From positions 185,238-249,237 of the forward strand of contig QJPP01003527.1 in NCBI GenBank assembly GCA_003996215.1: a DNA stretch of 64,000 bases, in the 5' to 3' direction. The translations under genes were made by a program, and so were the position numbers. Positions 23,166-34,349 of this stretch are shown piece by piece (within the stretch, counting starts at the first letter, position 1; the number at the start of each line of letters is the position of its first letter). The stretch is from Jaltomata sinuosa. Taxonomy: Eukaryota > Streptophyta > Magnoliopsida > Solanales > Solanaceae. The notes beneath the pieces are model-generated. The model was given only the letters and a program-made list of their open reading frames with translations. It searched no databases and was not told the origin of the DNA.

Positions 23166-23581
23166 ATAAAAAATCTCAGCTATTGAAGAGTCTTGTAACT
23201 TGACTACTCTTACAATAGCTGTACTGATCTCCAAGTTGCAAGTCCATGAGCAACAGATAACTATGAGAAGTGAAGGGATAGTAGAAGATGCCTTTCAAGT
23301 AAGGCATAAATTCAAGCAACAAAGGGAAGGCAGAAAATTCTCCTTAGATAACTCTGGAGAGGTAAAATCTGGTGGAAACCAAGGTGATTCGTCGAGAAAA
23401 TGAAAATTTCCACCTTGTGGTATTTGTAAGAAGACAAACCACCTGGAGAAGAATTGTTGGCAGAAGGCAAAGAGGTTTCATATTCAATGTAGATATTATA
23501 AGAAGTATGGACACATTGAGAGTTATCGCAGGCAAAATCAAAATCAAAATGGTCAGTCTTCCCAATGAGTAAATTTCGCTG

Positions 23582-23950
23582 ATGATCACCAAGTTGGAAA
23601 ATCAGAGGAGGAGGTATTCATGGCCTCGGCACACATCACATGTTGATCGATGTAATTGGTATGTCGATAGTGCATGCACAAGGCATATGGCGATTGATGA
23701 AAATCTGGTTGTTAACTTGGACCGATCTAATAGAACTAAAGTGAAGCTTGGAAATGGTGCATTGGTGCAAGCTCAAGGTAGAGGATCAGTAAAATTTCCT
23801 ATGGATGAAGGTATGAAAATCATTACTGATGTTCTTTATGTGCCAAATTTGACTGAAATCTTGTTGAGTGTTGCTTAGCTACTTCATAAAAATTATTCTC
23901 TTAATTTTAAGGACAAAAAATGTGTCATTTATGATCCTAAATGTGTCGTT
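23582..23950 (+). pseudogene. Copia protease / GAG-pre-integrase remnant
   Basis: WYVDSACTRHMAIDENLV matches the copia protease active-site region, normally WxxDSGCTxHM; here Gly is replaced by Ala, so the protease is probably inactive. KIITDVLYVPNLTEILLSV follows, then after a stop LNFKDKKCVIYDP, the start of the GAG-pre-integrase domain. Coding ends within 80 bp, where the 3' LTR begins. Confidence 0.7.
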
Positions 23951-24189
23951 TAGTCCGCCACATATGTACATAGTTTAGTGTGATATATTTTACTTATTAT
24001 GTGGTTTGTAATCCTCACACTTTATATATAAAAAAGAAGCATTTGTAATGACACATCTAGAGATTGAAATAAAACTCTAAACTTCAACCTTCTTCTTCGT
24101 CTAAACACTTTTTGTAGCAATTTATAGCTGCATATCTCTATTGTTACAGCTTGTAGCTTTAAGATTCCTTCTTTCCTTTCTTTCTAACA

Positions 24190-24256
24190 CATAGCTCGAA
24201 CCCGTGACCTCCTCGTCACACGACAACAACTTTACCAGTTATGCCAAGGCTCCCCT
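24190..24256 (-). mobile_element. TS-type SINE, 5' half with Pol III B box
   Basis: CTCGAACCCGTGACCTC is the reverse complement of the B box (GGTTCGAG core), and AAGTTGTTG / GCCTTGGC-type head sequence follows on the minus strand to 24256. CACAG before the copia (22217-22221) and CATAG after it (24190-24194) are its target duplication with one change, so both halves were one SINE. Confidence 0.8.
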
Positions 24257-24958
24257 TTAGATGTGCCAAGTTAATATAAATGATATGTTTTGGGAGTATT
24301 TTTAGCACAATTGAGAAGGTATTGGCCAAAGGTGCTCCAATACCCGAAGCTACACGTGTTGGTGTAGGACTATGGTCGTCACTATTGGTTTGGGCGAGTA
24401 GATAGTCTTTGTTGGTTCAAATTTATTAGTGATAGCAAAACTATCGAACATGACATTGTGGTCAGACGCCCTAGTCGATGCGGGAAAAGTGCTCGACTTC
24501 CATGATTATACACATGGTAACTCACCCCTGTCGGTGTCTAGGAATTCCCTCATAAAAATTATAAGTTTGTTTAAAGCTTCAAACTCTTATGAATTATGAA
24601 ATGCTTTCAATTGTTACATTGATCCCTTATGAAATGTTTTGTTGAATTGATATTGCATATTATCTGAGCAAGTTCTTAAAAGTCTTGCCCCACTTGATGA
24701 TTGAGGGAACATATGATGCATATTGAGTACTTGTGCTTTATACTCATGTCCCTTGCTCTGGGGCGTTGCATCTCTTTCGTGGATGCAAGTATTTAATTCA
24801 GGAGTATGTGGTTACCTGCTAGGCATCTCCCTCTCTTCAACTGTATTGGTGAGCCCCATTCTATGTCAGGATAGAATGGGTTCTTTAATTATTCTTTTGG
24901 GTATGACCGGAGCAGAGGCCCACTCGTGTTCTTATTTCATGATTTCATAGAGACTCCA
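24257..24958 (+). mobile_element. Gypsy-like LTR inside LINE, piece 2
   Basis: The noncoding segment continues the LTR interrupted by the SINE and copia; it reads as typical LTR sequence (GTCGATGCGGG, GGGTATGACCGGAGCAG) with no ORF. Identity is inferred. Confidence 0.4.
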
Positions 24959-26286
24959 TGTTGGTTTTTTTAAAAGATGGGGCAACAAAAAAGGGTTAAT
25001 ATGACTCCCAATGGTTGAAAATGTCTTTCAATATTTTTGTTAAGCATAGAAGGGCTTTAAATAGCCAACTTACAATAAAAAATCTACATGATTCAAAATT
25101 CAAAAATGTAAAATATCTCAACAACCTAACAGAAATTTAAAATTCAAATTCATCCTAAAACTTGCAACTTATTTTGCTAAAAAGAAAATTACTGCATTAA
25201 CTAAAAGCAATTTTCAACACTCCTCCTTTGCTTCAGTTGCTGCAATTTAAGAAAATTGCTCCTCCTCAATTTCTACTTCTGTTGTTTCTGCTTGAGGATT
25301 CTTTTGAGCGTTTTGAACTTGCACACTTTCGTAATATTACTATTCTTTCTTTTTCTTCTTTTCTTTCTTTTTTTTTTTTTTTTGCTAAAAAGAAAATTAC
25401 TGCAGTAACTAAAAGCAATTTTCAACACTCCTCCTTTGCTTCAGTTGCTGCAATTTAAGAAAATTGCTCCTCCTCAATTTCTACTTCTGTTGTTTCTGCT
25501 TGAGGATTCTTTTGAGCGTTTTGAACTTGCACACTTTCGTAATATAACTATTCTTTCTTTTTCTTCTTTTCTTTTTTTTTTTTTTTTTTGGTTTTGCACA
25601 TAAAAAACTTCTTCAATAATCTTGTCTTGTTTGAAAGCTCTTTTGGAAGTGCTTTCATCTGACAATTGTAGGATTTACAAAATTTTGCTGTAAGAATTTT
25701 TCTTCCATCACAACATCACATAAAGCATAGTTTTTAAAATATGATTTCATTTTCACTGACCAAAGTTTGATAAGTTTTTATTGGTGAAAATTTTCGAGGC
25801 ATTGAAAAAGAGACTGCTGCTTGTCATTTTTTAAAATAGGTTAAAAATAGCCTGTGCGTTGAGCGTTGAAAATAAGCACGAGTTGAAAGTATCCCTGGCG
25901 GGTTAAAAATGGTAGCCCTAACGGGTTAAAAATGGTTGAAAGTAGTTCTGACGAGTTAAAGATGATATGGTAGTTCTTTAGAAGAACTCATAGATCCTGT
26001 AAGATCAATGAAGCTCTTGATACCACTGTTGATTTTTTTAATAAGATGGGGCAGCAAAAAAGGGTTAAAATGACTCTCAATGATTGAAAATGTCTTTCAT
26101 ATTTTTATTAAGCATAGAAGGGCTTTAAATAGCCAAGTTACAATAAAAATCTGCATGATTCAATATTCGGAAACCTAAAATATCTCAACAACCTAACAGA
26201 AGTTTAAAATTCAAATTCATCCTAAAACTTGCAACTTATTTTGCTAAAAAAAATATTACTGCAGTAACTAAAAGCAATTTTCAACA
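24959..26286 (-). mobile_element. Small non-autonomous copia-type element with two LTRs
   Basis: LTRs 24959-25219 (261 bp) and 26027-26286 (260 bp) are direct repeats starting TGTTG(G/A)TTTTTTTAA and ending AATTTTCAACA. Next to the right LTR, GAAGCTCTTGATACCAC is the reverse complement of a tRNA-Met primer site, so the element is on the minus strand with its 5' LTR on the right. Flanks CTCCA and CTTCA form a 5-bp target duplication with one change. The ~0.8-kb interior has no gag or pol frame. A ~208-bp direct duplication (about 25172-25380 and 25380-25590) repeats the LTR edge plus adjacent sequence. Confidence 0.8.
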
Positions 26287-26512
26287 CTTCACATACATTG
26301 TGGGTCATGTAGTATGTCTGGAACACTGTCATTGTATTTCATGACTTAGGTATAAAAACTTTATATGATTTTAGGCTATTGAGCCGAATGTTTATGATTT
26401 TTAAGTCGAAAGAATTCAATGTCTAAGTCTAAGAATGAATAAATGTTGGTTTGCTCAGTCACAAGTTTTAATGCACTGAGTGCCGGTCAGCTCCTTCAGA
26501 TTTGGGGTGTGA
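26287..26512 (+). mobile_element. Gypsy-like LTR inside LINE, piece 3 with LTR end
   Basis: The segment ends CAGATTTGGGGTGTGAAA, close to the TTTGGGGTGTGACA terminus of many plant gypsy LTRs; LINE coding resumes immediately after. Confidence 0.45.
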
Positions 26513-27150
26513 AAACAAAAATTTCAGTGACTATGGAGATACAATGATGAAAAGGAAGAACTGTGGAAAGAAGTTATCAATACCAAATATGGTAAGATGG
26601 ATTGTTGGAGTCCAAATCCTGCACTTTATTCTGGTAGAGGAACTATTTGGAGAAATATTAGTAGGTTGTGGGGGGAATTTCAACAGTATGTTAAGGTGGA
26701 AATAGGGGATGGAAAGAGAATAAACTTCTGGGAAGATCAATGGATGGACAATGGGAGTCTCAAAGATCAGTTCCCTACTTTGTCCAGTTTAACAGTTAAC
26801 AAAAACTGTTTGATTAATGATTGTTTTGCAGGAAATGGATGGAAGCTGAATTTAGAAGACATTTCAATGGAGGGAAAATCAATGAAGTCTGCCAACTACT
26901 ACATTCATTGGAATCTTATACTTTGGATGACAATAAGAGAGATTCCCTAAGATGGAAGGCAGAAAAGAATGGAATCTTTTGTGTCAAGAGCTGCTACAGC
27001 ATGCTGCAGGAAAAGAGTGACAATTGGGAAGTGGAATGGCCATGGAAGATGATTTGGAAGACCAAGGCACCTACAAAGGTTGTCCGTTTCGGGTGGGTGG
27101 CTGTAAAAGATGCATGACACAAGATATATTGCAGAAGAGGGGATTACAAC
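26513..27150 (+). mobile_element. LINE piece 2: region before the zf-RVT domain
   Basis: Frames give LWRYNDEKEELWKEVIN, MDCWSPNPALYSGRGTIWRN, KRINFWEDQWMDNGSLKDQF and WPWKMIWKTKAPTKVVRFGW, the order expected downstream of RT in plant L1 ORF2. Frame changes occur at about 26600 and 26840. It resumes piece 1 after a 5.35-kb insertion. Confidence 0.75.
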
Positions 27151-27655
27151 CAGTGCTTTAAAAGGCGGGGGCGTGATGCGAGGCGTAAGGCCCGAAACAC
27201 GAGGCGTAAGTACCATGGATCTTCGGGGTGTAAGTCTCATATATCTTCAATTTTATAATTTTGTTACTAAGAAAATAAGCAAAAGTAAAATTTTCAATAG
27301 TTCTGCAAATAAATTCAAATAAATCACCAGTATATAAAAAAAATTATTATAATTATTATTTGAGAAAGGTAACAACACAAAAAATGATAATAGTTGAGAT
27401 AATCTTTAAAATAAAATCATCATCCACTCGATCATCGATCTCGAGCTCTACTAGTCGTTCCCACCACAACTAATATTTGCATTGAGTTTTGTTTATATAT
27501 TCAAATAAGGAGAAGGATAAAATGTGTAAGAGCAGACAAAAAATCTATAAGGTTGTCTCACGACCATAGTGTTATGGAATCTCTATCCTATCAATTTCAT
27601 TCATAATCATCTAAGAAAACTATTTATGGCAGTGTCATTTTCTATTAGAGTTGCT

Positions 27656-27706
<51 letters not shown>

Positions 27707-27999
27707 TATATCTTAGCAAAAATCACTACAACATGAAAACATGATAGCATAAAGTATTAATATCATCATACCATAATAAAAAACATGATTATAGCAAAAA
27801 TACTTTGAAAATAATAAAGATCAAATTTAACGTCCGAGGCGTATGCTTTTACGCCCTAGGCTTACGATTTTACATCCGGAGCTTACGCCTCAAATTCTGG
27901 GGCGTACGCCGTTTGGATCTACGCCTTTCATTTGCACCCCGGAGCGTTTTTGGTACGCCCCGCCCCGAGACTCACCCCAAAAACGCTTTTGTAAACACT
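27151..27999. mobile_element. Non-autonomous MULE with 9-bp target duplication
   Basis: GATTACAAC at 27142-27150 is repeated exactly at 28000-28008. The enclosed 849 bp starts CAGTGCTTTAAAAGGCG and ends (reverse complement) AGTGTTTACAAAAGCG, with inverted GAGGCGTAAG/CTTACGCCTC blocks inside each end. A 9-bp duplication fits Mutator-like elements. No transposase is coded. It splits the LINE coding sequence, which reads on after one duplicate is removed. Confidence 0.85.
27655..27706. repeat. (TTTA)n microsatellite
   Basis: About 13 TTTA units in the interior of the MULE. Confidence 0.9.
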
Positions 28000-28008
28000 G
28001 ATTACAAC

Positions 28009-28400
28009 TGTGCTGCAGAAATACGAGTCTCTAACCATATGCTTCTTCACTGTAAATTTACCTTAGAGATCTGGACAATTTCTTTTGAGTATGTTTGGAA
28101 TACAATAGGACATGCCTTATGATATGAAGAGTCTACTACTTAGTTGGCAGGGGCAAAAAATTAATAACAGATATAAGAAGACATGGAGAGTTGTTCCTGT
28201 ATGCATCATGTGGAGTACTTGGCTTGAAAGAAATAAGAGATACGTTAATGGAGAAAAACATCACATATCTTTTTGTAAAATATAGGTGCTTACAGAATTT
28301 GTATGTTTGTGGAAGTTTTATTGAGATGTCAAGCCACTGCCTATTTTTGAATCTCCAACTGCACCTTATTTCATTGCTGGGCTCTCTGGAGTTATAGATA
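28009..28400 (+). mobile_element. LINE piece 3: zf-RVT end
   Basis: After a MULE insertion with GATTACAAC duplication, the frame resumes with HMLLHCKFTLEIWTISFEYV and, one frame shifted, VVPVCIMWSTWLERNKR, the typical C-terminal end of plant LINE ORF2. Stops are present. The exact 3' end and poly(A) tail were not located. Confidence 0.65.
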
Positions 28401-28957
28401 CAATTCTCTTGGTCCTTGCAATTGCATATTGGGTTTCTTTATGCCTAGATTAAACCCTAGTTTTTGTGTTAAAGTTATGTAGATAACATGAATTGCTTAA
28501 GTTCTCTCCACCTAATCATTTATAAAATAACTGGATTCTCAAACGAGTAAATTTGTTCAACGGAAAAACATTACTACAAGTTGGAAACATCCCAACTTTG
28601 GCAGGATGGTGGACAATAGGTACTTTATTTTGTAAGACTCGAGGATTTTAAAGCAGCATTGCTTCATGCAAGCATGTGAACTCAGCATGTAGAATGGTGT
28701 TCCCCCCCCCCCCCCCCTCCAAATTAAAGTATGTGATACTTTTTGCATAAAAGGGAATATAAGCTTGTATTGTTTCAGTTGCTTTGCGGCAATCATCTCT
28801 GATGGAAGGACATCCTATTAATGTGAGATACATTGTTTAATCACAAAAGATGTTATTTTTCATAAGCTGATCTTGGACAAGGAAATTGCTTTACTGTCAA
28901 TTTTTGGCTTCTCCAGCTGCATCTTCAGTACTAACAATGATTGGTAATCTGTTGCAG

Positions 28958-30140
28958 GTTAATCATGATCTGGTTGAAGAGATACAGAATATCAATCGGC
29001 AACTTACAGACACTGTTGTAGAAATTAGTGACGAAGGTGTTGATCCAAGTGCTCTTACTGCTGCCACAGAGGATGGTGAAGGCACTATCATAAAGTGTTC
29101 TTTCACTGCCTTCGCATTGAATCTAAGCTTAAAATCACAGTATGCTTCAGCACAGATGGTGAGATTTTTATCTTCACATACTGAATATCATTCATCAACC
29201 CTTATCATTTTTTGTTTCTATTTAATTGATGGCCTTTTACTTCTGTGCAGTCTGCAATTCAGCCTTTGAGATTGCTCGTTCCAGCTAATTATCCAGACTG
29301 CTCCGTGATTTTGTTGGACAAGTTTCCAGTTGATGTCAGGTGAGGAAGAGTTGGCTGGTCCACTTGATTTAGTACTGAGAAACAGATGACCAAAGACAGA
29401 TAAAGGGAAGAAGAGAGAATTAGTGATAGCAATTATCATATGAAATCTATAAAGCCTTGGTATGCCGGAATTTATGCCATGTTCTCCATAGCTTATTAGT
29501 TTGAAAAAGATCTAAAGATGATGAATTTGAATTCTCTAGTAGTCAATCAGGGGCTGGTAGTTATAGGGGTCCATTAAGCATGTCCTGTTCAGTTGACTTT
29601 TCTCCCTAGAAAGTAAAGAGCAGGTCTTAATAGAGAGGTAAAAGAAGAGAGGAATGACAGAGTAATTACTCGAGAAATTAAATTGCTGATGTTGTCCATG
29701 CTGACTACTCGAATGGGATAGCATAGGTTCGGACAATATACTAACCACGAGATATGAGATGGTAGAACACGCTACACAGGGAAACCATAAACGATTTTTG
29801 CACATCCGCATTTTATCTGCATTAAGATTATCAACTATATTTTGAAGAGCACCCTTAACCAGTCTTATATTCTCCCCTTTAACACCTAAGTGAATCATTT
29901 TAAAACTAGATTTTAACTATTTTCTTCTGCAGTGAAGAGTGTGAAGATCAATCCATGAAGGCCAAATCAAGGTTTAGTCTCTCTCTGAAAAGTCTTTCAC
30001 AACCAATGTCCTTAAAAGACATAGCAAGGACTTGGGATGTTTGCACTCATGAGGTAACTTCTGAGTATGCACAGCAAAGTGATGGAGGAACCTTCAGTTC
30101 AAAGTACGGGTCTTGGGAGAATTGTTTGAGTGCAGCTTGA
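28958..30140 (+). CDS. MED15: MED15-like exons 8-10: conserved C-terminus
   Basis: Exon 8 (28958-29158) encodes VNHDLVEEIQNINRQLTDTV and the VVEISDEGVDP block; exon 9 (29251-29339) encodes IQPLRLLVPANYPDCSVILL; exon 10 (29933-30140) encodes LSQPMSLKDIARTWDVC and ends SSKYGSWENCLSAA before TGA. Splice sites are consensus and the phase is continuous (GTC AG|T). No lesion is visible. These exons are separated from exon 7 by an 8.96-kb intron filled with transposons. Confidence 0.85.
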
Positions 30141-30708
30141 TCAAACACCAATTGATGAGACAAGTTACGAGATTGTTTTGATCCACCCCTTAACTTTGTT
30201 ATCCTACTGTCTTGATCCACCCTTTGACTGCTGCCTCCTGTTTAGTGGTGGTGACTGCACATTTTTTGGCTTCTGGAATTGGAATGCTGAATTTTTTTTG
30301 TACATGCTGGGCCTTGTTGATCAAAAACTTGCACTTAGTTGAGTTGTTTCTAATCAAGTGTATAGCCCTTTAACCTAAACGACAATACTGTGCAGTGTTT
30401 GTTTGGACTTGGTGAAATTAGAAGGTTTAAAATCATTATGTCTGATGGCTTATCATTTGGGGAGTATTGGTATTGACCCAATTGAAAGTATCATTTGTAC
30501 CATATGACTTTTTTTTAGGCCAGTTTGCGTTAGCCTAGTGGTTCACCTTACCCAAATAGTGTAAAAATGTTATACATTAGTGCACACATGTTAAACTCAA
30601 ATGAAAAGGAATACAGGTCACCTAGTATGTCTAGAGGGAATCAGTAGCCTAGTTTGACCATAATCATACTTTATGCACTGTTATACATGCCCTTCGCGTA
30701 AAAGCTTG
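30141..30708. other. Intergenic region between convergent MED15-like and CRCK genes
   Basis: 568 bp with no ORF of note; it must hold the 3' UTRs of both convergent genes. No clear repeat was seen. Confidence 0.5.
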
Positions 30709-33292
30709 TCAACTGGAAGCAAATTTACAGTTCTTGCTATAGTCAATTGTGTATAGATCCTCCCAATCCCTTTTTGCATTTCTGTCCAGAAAGTTTGTAG
30801 AGTGGCTAGAGGTTGAAGTTTTTGGGGTACTTTTCTCTATGAACTGTTTTCGAATTCCCCATAGTACCTCTGCGCATTTCTTCATTGCCGGTCTCGCCAG
30901 TCTGGAAGGTGCAAGGCATTGTCTAGCTAGTTTGAGTACTTTTTCAACAGCCTCAATTGATGCTGGGCTTCTACGCAATCTTGGATCCATTGCTATTACA
31001 GTATCCCCATGTTTTAGTATACTCATTGCCTGCATTTGAAGATTATTCTCATTAGCTACTAATTTGATTGTAGAAATGGATCGTATGGATGTACAGACTA
31101 TTATTAAATCCAAGAAAATGAAGAAAGAAAGCACACTACTCCATAATAATGGTTGTTTGTTAGACCGAAATATGGTACAATGTTGTTTTCCCTGAGCTGG
31201 TAGTGTCACGTGATGAAAATTTGCAATTGTCCAGTACATGCTTCCTTGTCAATTGCATGCAAAAGTTGGCTAGTTTTTGCATTAAATTTTAGGTAGTTCA
31301 TATACTTACCCATCTTATCATCACTCTCTCGTCAAGGTTTCTATTTGTTTCAATGGGTTGTCTTCCTGTCATCATCTCCACAAGCAAAACACCAAAGGAG
31401 TAGACATCACTCTTTTCAGTAAGCTGGTATGTCCTTAAGTACTCAGGGTCTAAATAGCCGGCTGTCCCTTTTATTTGTGTAGAAATATGTGTAGCACAGG
31501 GATCTTCAGCAGCTAATCTTGCAAATCCAAAGTCTGCTACTTTAGCATGATAATTTTCTGTGATGAGTATGTTGGATGCTTTTATATCTCTATGGATAAT
31601 TGGAGGATCTGTTATCAACATAAACTCTCGGTAAGCTCATTGAAAGCACTTCAAATTCTGAAAAAATGAGTTGGAAATATCTTCTTTTGAACATTTCATT
31701 CTTCGAAGAAAAAAAAAACACAGCAACAAATAGATTGACATCATATAAATTACTCCTTGTAGTCACCAAACGTGATGGCCCTACCTGTGTACGAATGCAG
31801 ATAGGTAATAGCATGAGCTACATCAATTGCAACGCTCAAACGCTCGGCAACTTCAAGCTCGTTTCCATGCTTACCTGCATTATATATAGCAGATGACCTT
31901 TAACTTCCACTGAATATTGACTCAAAAAATTTCAAGTCATCAAATCATAGTTGGATAATAACCGAGTAGTTTTTGTAGTTTAGAAGTACAAATCTTTAAA
32001 ATTTAATAACTTGCTTGAACAAGATTGGAGCAGATCATTAATATTCGGTAAAAAACTGCAGAGAGTATGACTAATAATCAAGTAAACCAACATAATATGA
32101 TACAATTCTGTTTTAGTTGAATATGGTATACAATATGACTGGTGACTTTCTTGACCTACCATCCAAGTGTTCTCGTAGTGTTCCATTGCTGACATATTCA
32201 GTAACAATAATCCTCTCATCTCTGAGCTCCAGAAATCCATAAAATCTAACAAGATTTAGATGCTCAATCTTTGACAATGCCTGAACTTCATTATTGAATT
32301 CTGCTAACACTCGCCAATCCTACAAAAGGTTTCATATTTTTACAACTAAAGTTTGTTCAGATTTTGAGCGTAATCTAGCATAACCTGTTTAGAGAGCATT
32401 GATTAAAATTGTGACTGAAGAAAGTACAACCCATGCTCTTGTTCAGAGCAGGTCGAAGACTCTGGGTGCATTTATGGGTAAAGACACGACTAACATTATG
32501 CTTAGGTATAATATATAACAAAATTCAATACAAAGCAGTACCTTCTTAGCGCGCTTAATAGCAACAGGGCATCCATTTTTAAGCTTTCCCTTGTACACTG
32601 TCCCAAACCCCCCTTCACCAATCTTGTGTACTGCAGAAAAATTTCCAGTCGCCTGGCAAATTTCATCAAACGAGAACTCAGATGTACCTAGCTGCTCCCC
32701 GGAAGCCATTGAAGTTCCATGGCGATTAGAGTATTGGGGTTTCAACAAAATTCCCCTCTTGCTTCTGGAAGAGTTACTATCTTTTGATGCTGCAGTCAAA
32801 AGCAGAAAAAGTAGTCAGATGATTTAGATGCTCTAAGTAAATTAGTTACAGAAAGAATTTTGATGGAGATGACTTGGATTTACATCATTATTGATTAGCA
32901 TTCAATAGCACCATGTAAGTATAAACACTAAAACTAAATAGGCCCTTCTAGTTGTAATCCATTTTTCTGGCTTAAATGCCACGATAAACCAGTCTTCAGA
33001 AATGTTGATTAACAGTGAATCTTTACGGCGATAATGAAATTACTTTAAGAGATTAGATTAGTAACTTACTGGAGACCTCCCTATCTGAACTCTGACATTT
33101 GTTGATCTCAGAATTGGCTTTCTTCTGCCAAAAGAGAAGTGAAGAGAAAACATCACTTAGCTTTTTCTTGGCACTTGTGATATAACTGAAGGAAAAGCTA
33201 AACTTGTGATGATGCTTTCTAGGTCCAGAAGAGTAATCAATGATTAAGTTTTGTTGGAAACTCTGGTTTTGGTTTTTCTTTGTTCTCTTCAT
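30709..33292 (-). CDS. Calmodulin-binding receptor-like cytoplasmic kinase (CRCK2/3-type), six exons
   Basis: Minus-strand exons 33292-33070, 32789-32542, 32319-32160, 31874-31785, 31608-31310 and 31029-30709 join in frame to 446 codons with consensus GT/AG sites. The first ~95 residues are basic, Ser-rich and without signal peptide or membrane segment. The kinase domain follows: GEGGFGTVYKG loop and VAIKRAKK lysine (exon 2), EHLNLVRFYGFLE (exon 3), YLH (exon 4), IIHRDIKASNILIT catalytic loop, VADFGFARL and GTAGYLDPEYLRTYQLTEKS (exon 5), and RLRRSPASIEAVEKVLKLA (exon 6). All catalytic Lys/Asp residues are present, so it should be an active RD Ser/Thr kinase. Order and motifs match plant CRCK proteins, implicated in calcium and stress signalling. 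No calmodulin-binding helix was proven here. No lesion was found. Confidence 0.9.
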
Positions 33293-34340
33293 CAGGTTTC
33301 TGAGTTGACCATATCAACTGCTAAAACTCCATAAAAACGAGTTTAGTAAATGATTACCCTCTTATCTAAACATGTTCTTGTTCTTACAGTTGTCATGGAT
33401 GAAGGAGACTCTTTCAAACATTTGATGATTTTTTTGTTTATATTTTATTGATCAACATAAGCTAAAGGAAACTTGTTGGACAGGATTGAGTCACTAAAAA
33501 TATTTGGGCACGTCGCTCATTGGTGATCAAACTGGGAATGACCGAGTCAGCAAACACATTTTGCAAAATTGTCCATTTACATTATTGCTACTGCTATTTT
33601 AATAAAACATTTGAATCTAGACTTTGCTCTTGGCACAAAAGTAAATAAAACATTTGGTGCTTTACGTCACTTTTGCTTGGAGCTTTATTATCCATTTTTT
33701 TTCCATTTCTGTTGCACTCTGGATAACTCGGTCTCCCTTTGTTTTTATTGTTTTTGAATCTTGAATATGTCAATAGGCTAACTCCCATGATAATATTCAG
33801 CCTTTTAGTACTGTCCGAAGACAAGAAAAACCACATTCCACTCTTCTCAATGTCATCACAATGAAATACTTCGAAAGTTACTGCTTAGTTTTGCATCACA
33901 TTAGAGCGCACGCTCAAAGCAGTAACTACATGTAACTTTTGACCCACGTAGGCCACATTATTTTATATTGGTTTCATAAATAATAATAATGATAATATAA
34001 TTGCTAAAATTCTATTGGTGGTAGGGAAGTTATTTCAGATAAAACTTCCCACTGCCCCACTTTGATGGACAGTGATTGATGAGTTCATTAATTGCTGGTC
34101 CGTGATTGATGAGTTAATTAACTGCTGGTCCTCTCTCTTCCTTTAAAAGAATAGTGTAATTCTATTCAAAAACTATTTTGAAAAGAACAGACAAAAGAAA
34201 AGGGAGAGAAATTGGTTTTTTTATTAAGTGTTTCCGCTTAATTTCAGTCAAGAAGAAAGTTATGGCCGACTCAGGTATGTTTCTTGACTGGCTTGTTGCA
34301 ATATGTGAAAATCATTAAGTTCTAACGATCTGAAATCATG
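33293..34340. other. Upstream region of the CRCK gene; possible plus-strand first exon at 34262
   Basis: The kinase promoter should lie here, but no motif was assigned. At the right edge, an unspliced-leader-like segment with ATGGCCGACTCAG (34263-34275) followed by the donor GTATGT could be a short first exon of a plus-strand gene cut off by the MULE/copia/virus stack. This is only a possibility. Confidence 0.3.
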
Positions 34341-34349
34341 TAATCCACT

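Larger units (their letters stand above)
22222..24189 (+). mobile_element. Non-autonomous copia element, gag-protease only, inserted in TS SINE
   Basis: 5' LTR 22222-22551 (TGTTAGGAAATT...CTTTCTAACA, 330 bp), then primer site TGGTATCAGGGCTT at 22552. A 3' LTR of about 235 bp (about 23955-24189) lacks the first ~90 bp. Flanks CACAG/CATAG form the target duplication. The interior codes for gag and a protease/GAG-pre-integrase piece only; integrase, RT and RNase H are absent, so it would need trans help. The missing LTR start makes it immobile. Confidence 0.85.
19995..28957 (+). other. 8.96-kb MED15-like intron with nested transposons
   Basis: The intron begins GTAATC (19995) and ends TGTTGCAG (28957). 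It contains a plus-strand LINE in three pieces, a gypsy-like LTR in three pieces inside the LINE, a TS SINE split by a copia element inside that LTR, a second copia-like element, and a MULE inside the LINE 3' end. Left-over sequence at 19995-20450 and 28400-28957 has no recognisable genes apart from a poly-C run at 28704-28718. Confidence 0.8.
13844..30140 (+). pseudogene. MED15: MED15-like Mediator tail subunit gene, probably decayed (10 recognisable exons)
   Basis: MED15 is a Mediator tail subunit whose N-terminal KIX domain binds transcription activators in the nucleus. Recognised coding pieces: 13844-13908, 14123-14237 and 14352-14439 (KIX); 16070-16758 plus 17319-17391 (Gln-rich); 17826-17900; 18883-19564; 19662-19994; 28958-29158; 29251-29339; 29933-30140. 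The last four run in frame to a natural TGA and end WENCLSAA, as in plant MED15 proteins. Lesions: TAA 16169-16171, a frameshift near 16230, TAA 16685-16687, a MITE and a copia fragment inside the Gln-rich exon, a frameshift near 19236, and an apparently missing piece between exons 3 and 4 (phases do not match). The 5' and 3' exon sets might still be expressed separately. A paralogue pseudogene is the simplest reading; the intact copy would be elsewhere. Confidence 0.8.

Noticed and set aside
30749..31039. Plus-strand 96-codon ORF
   Set aside because: Antisense of kinase exon 6.
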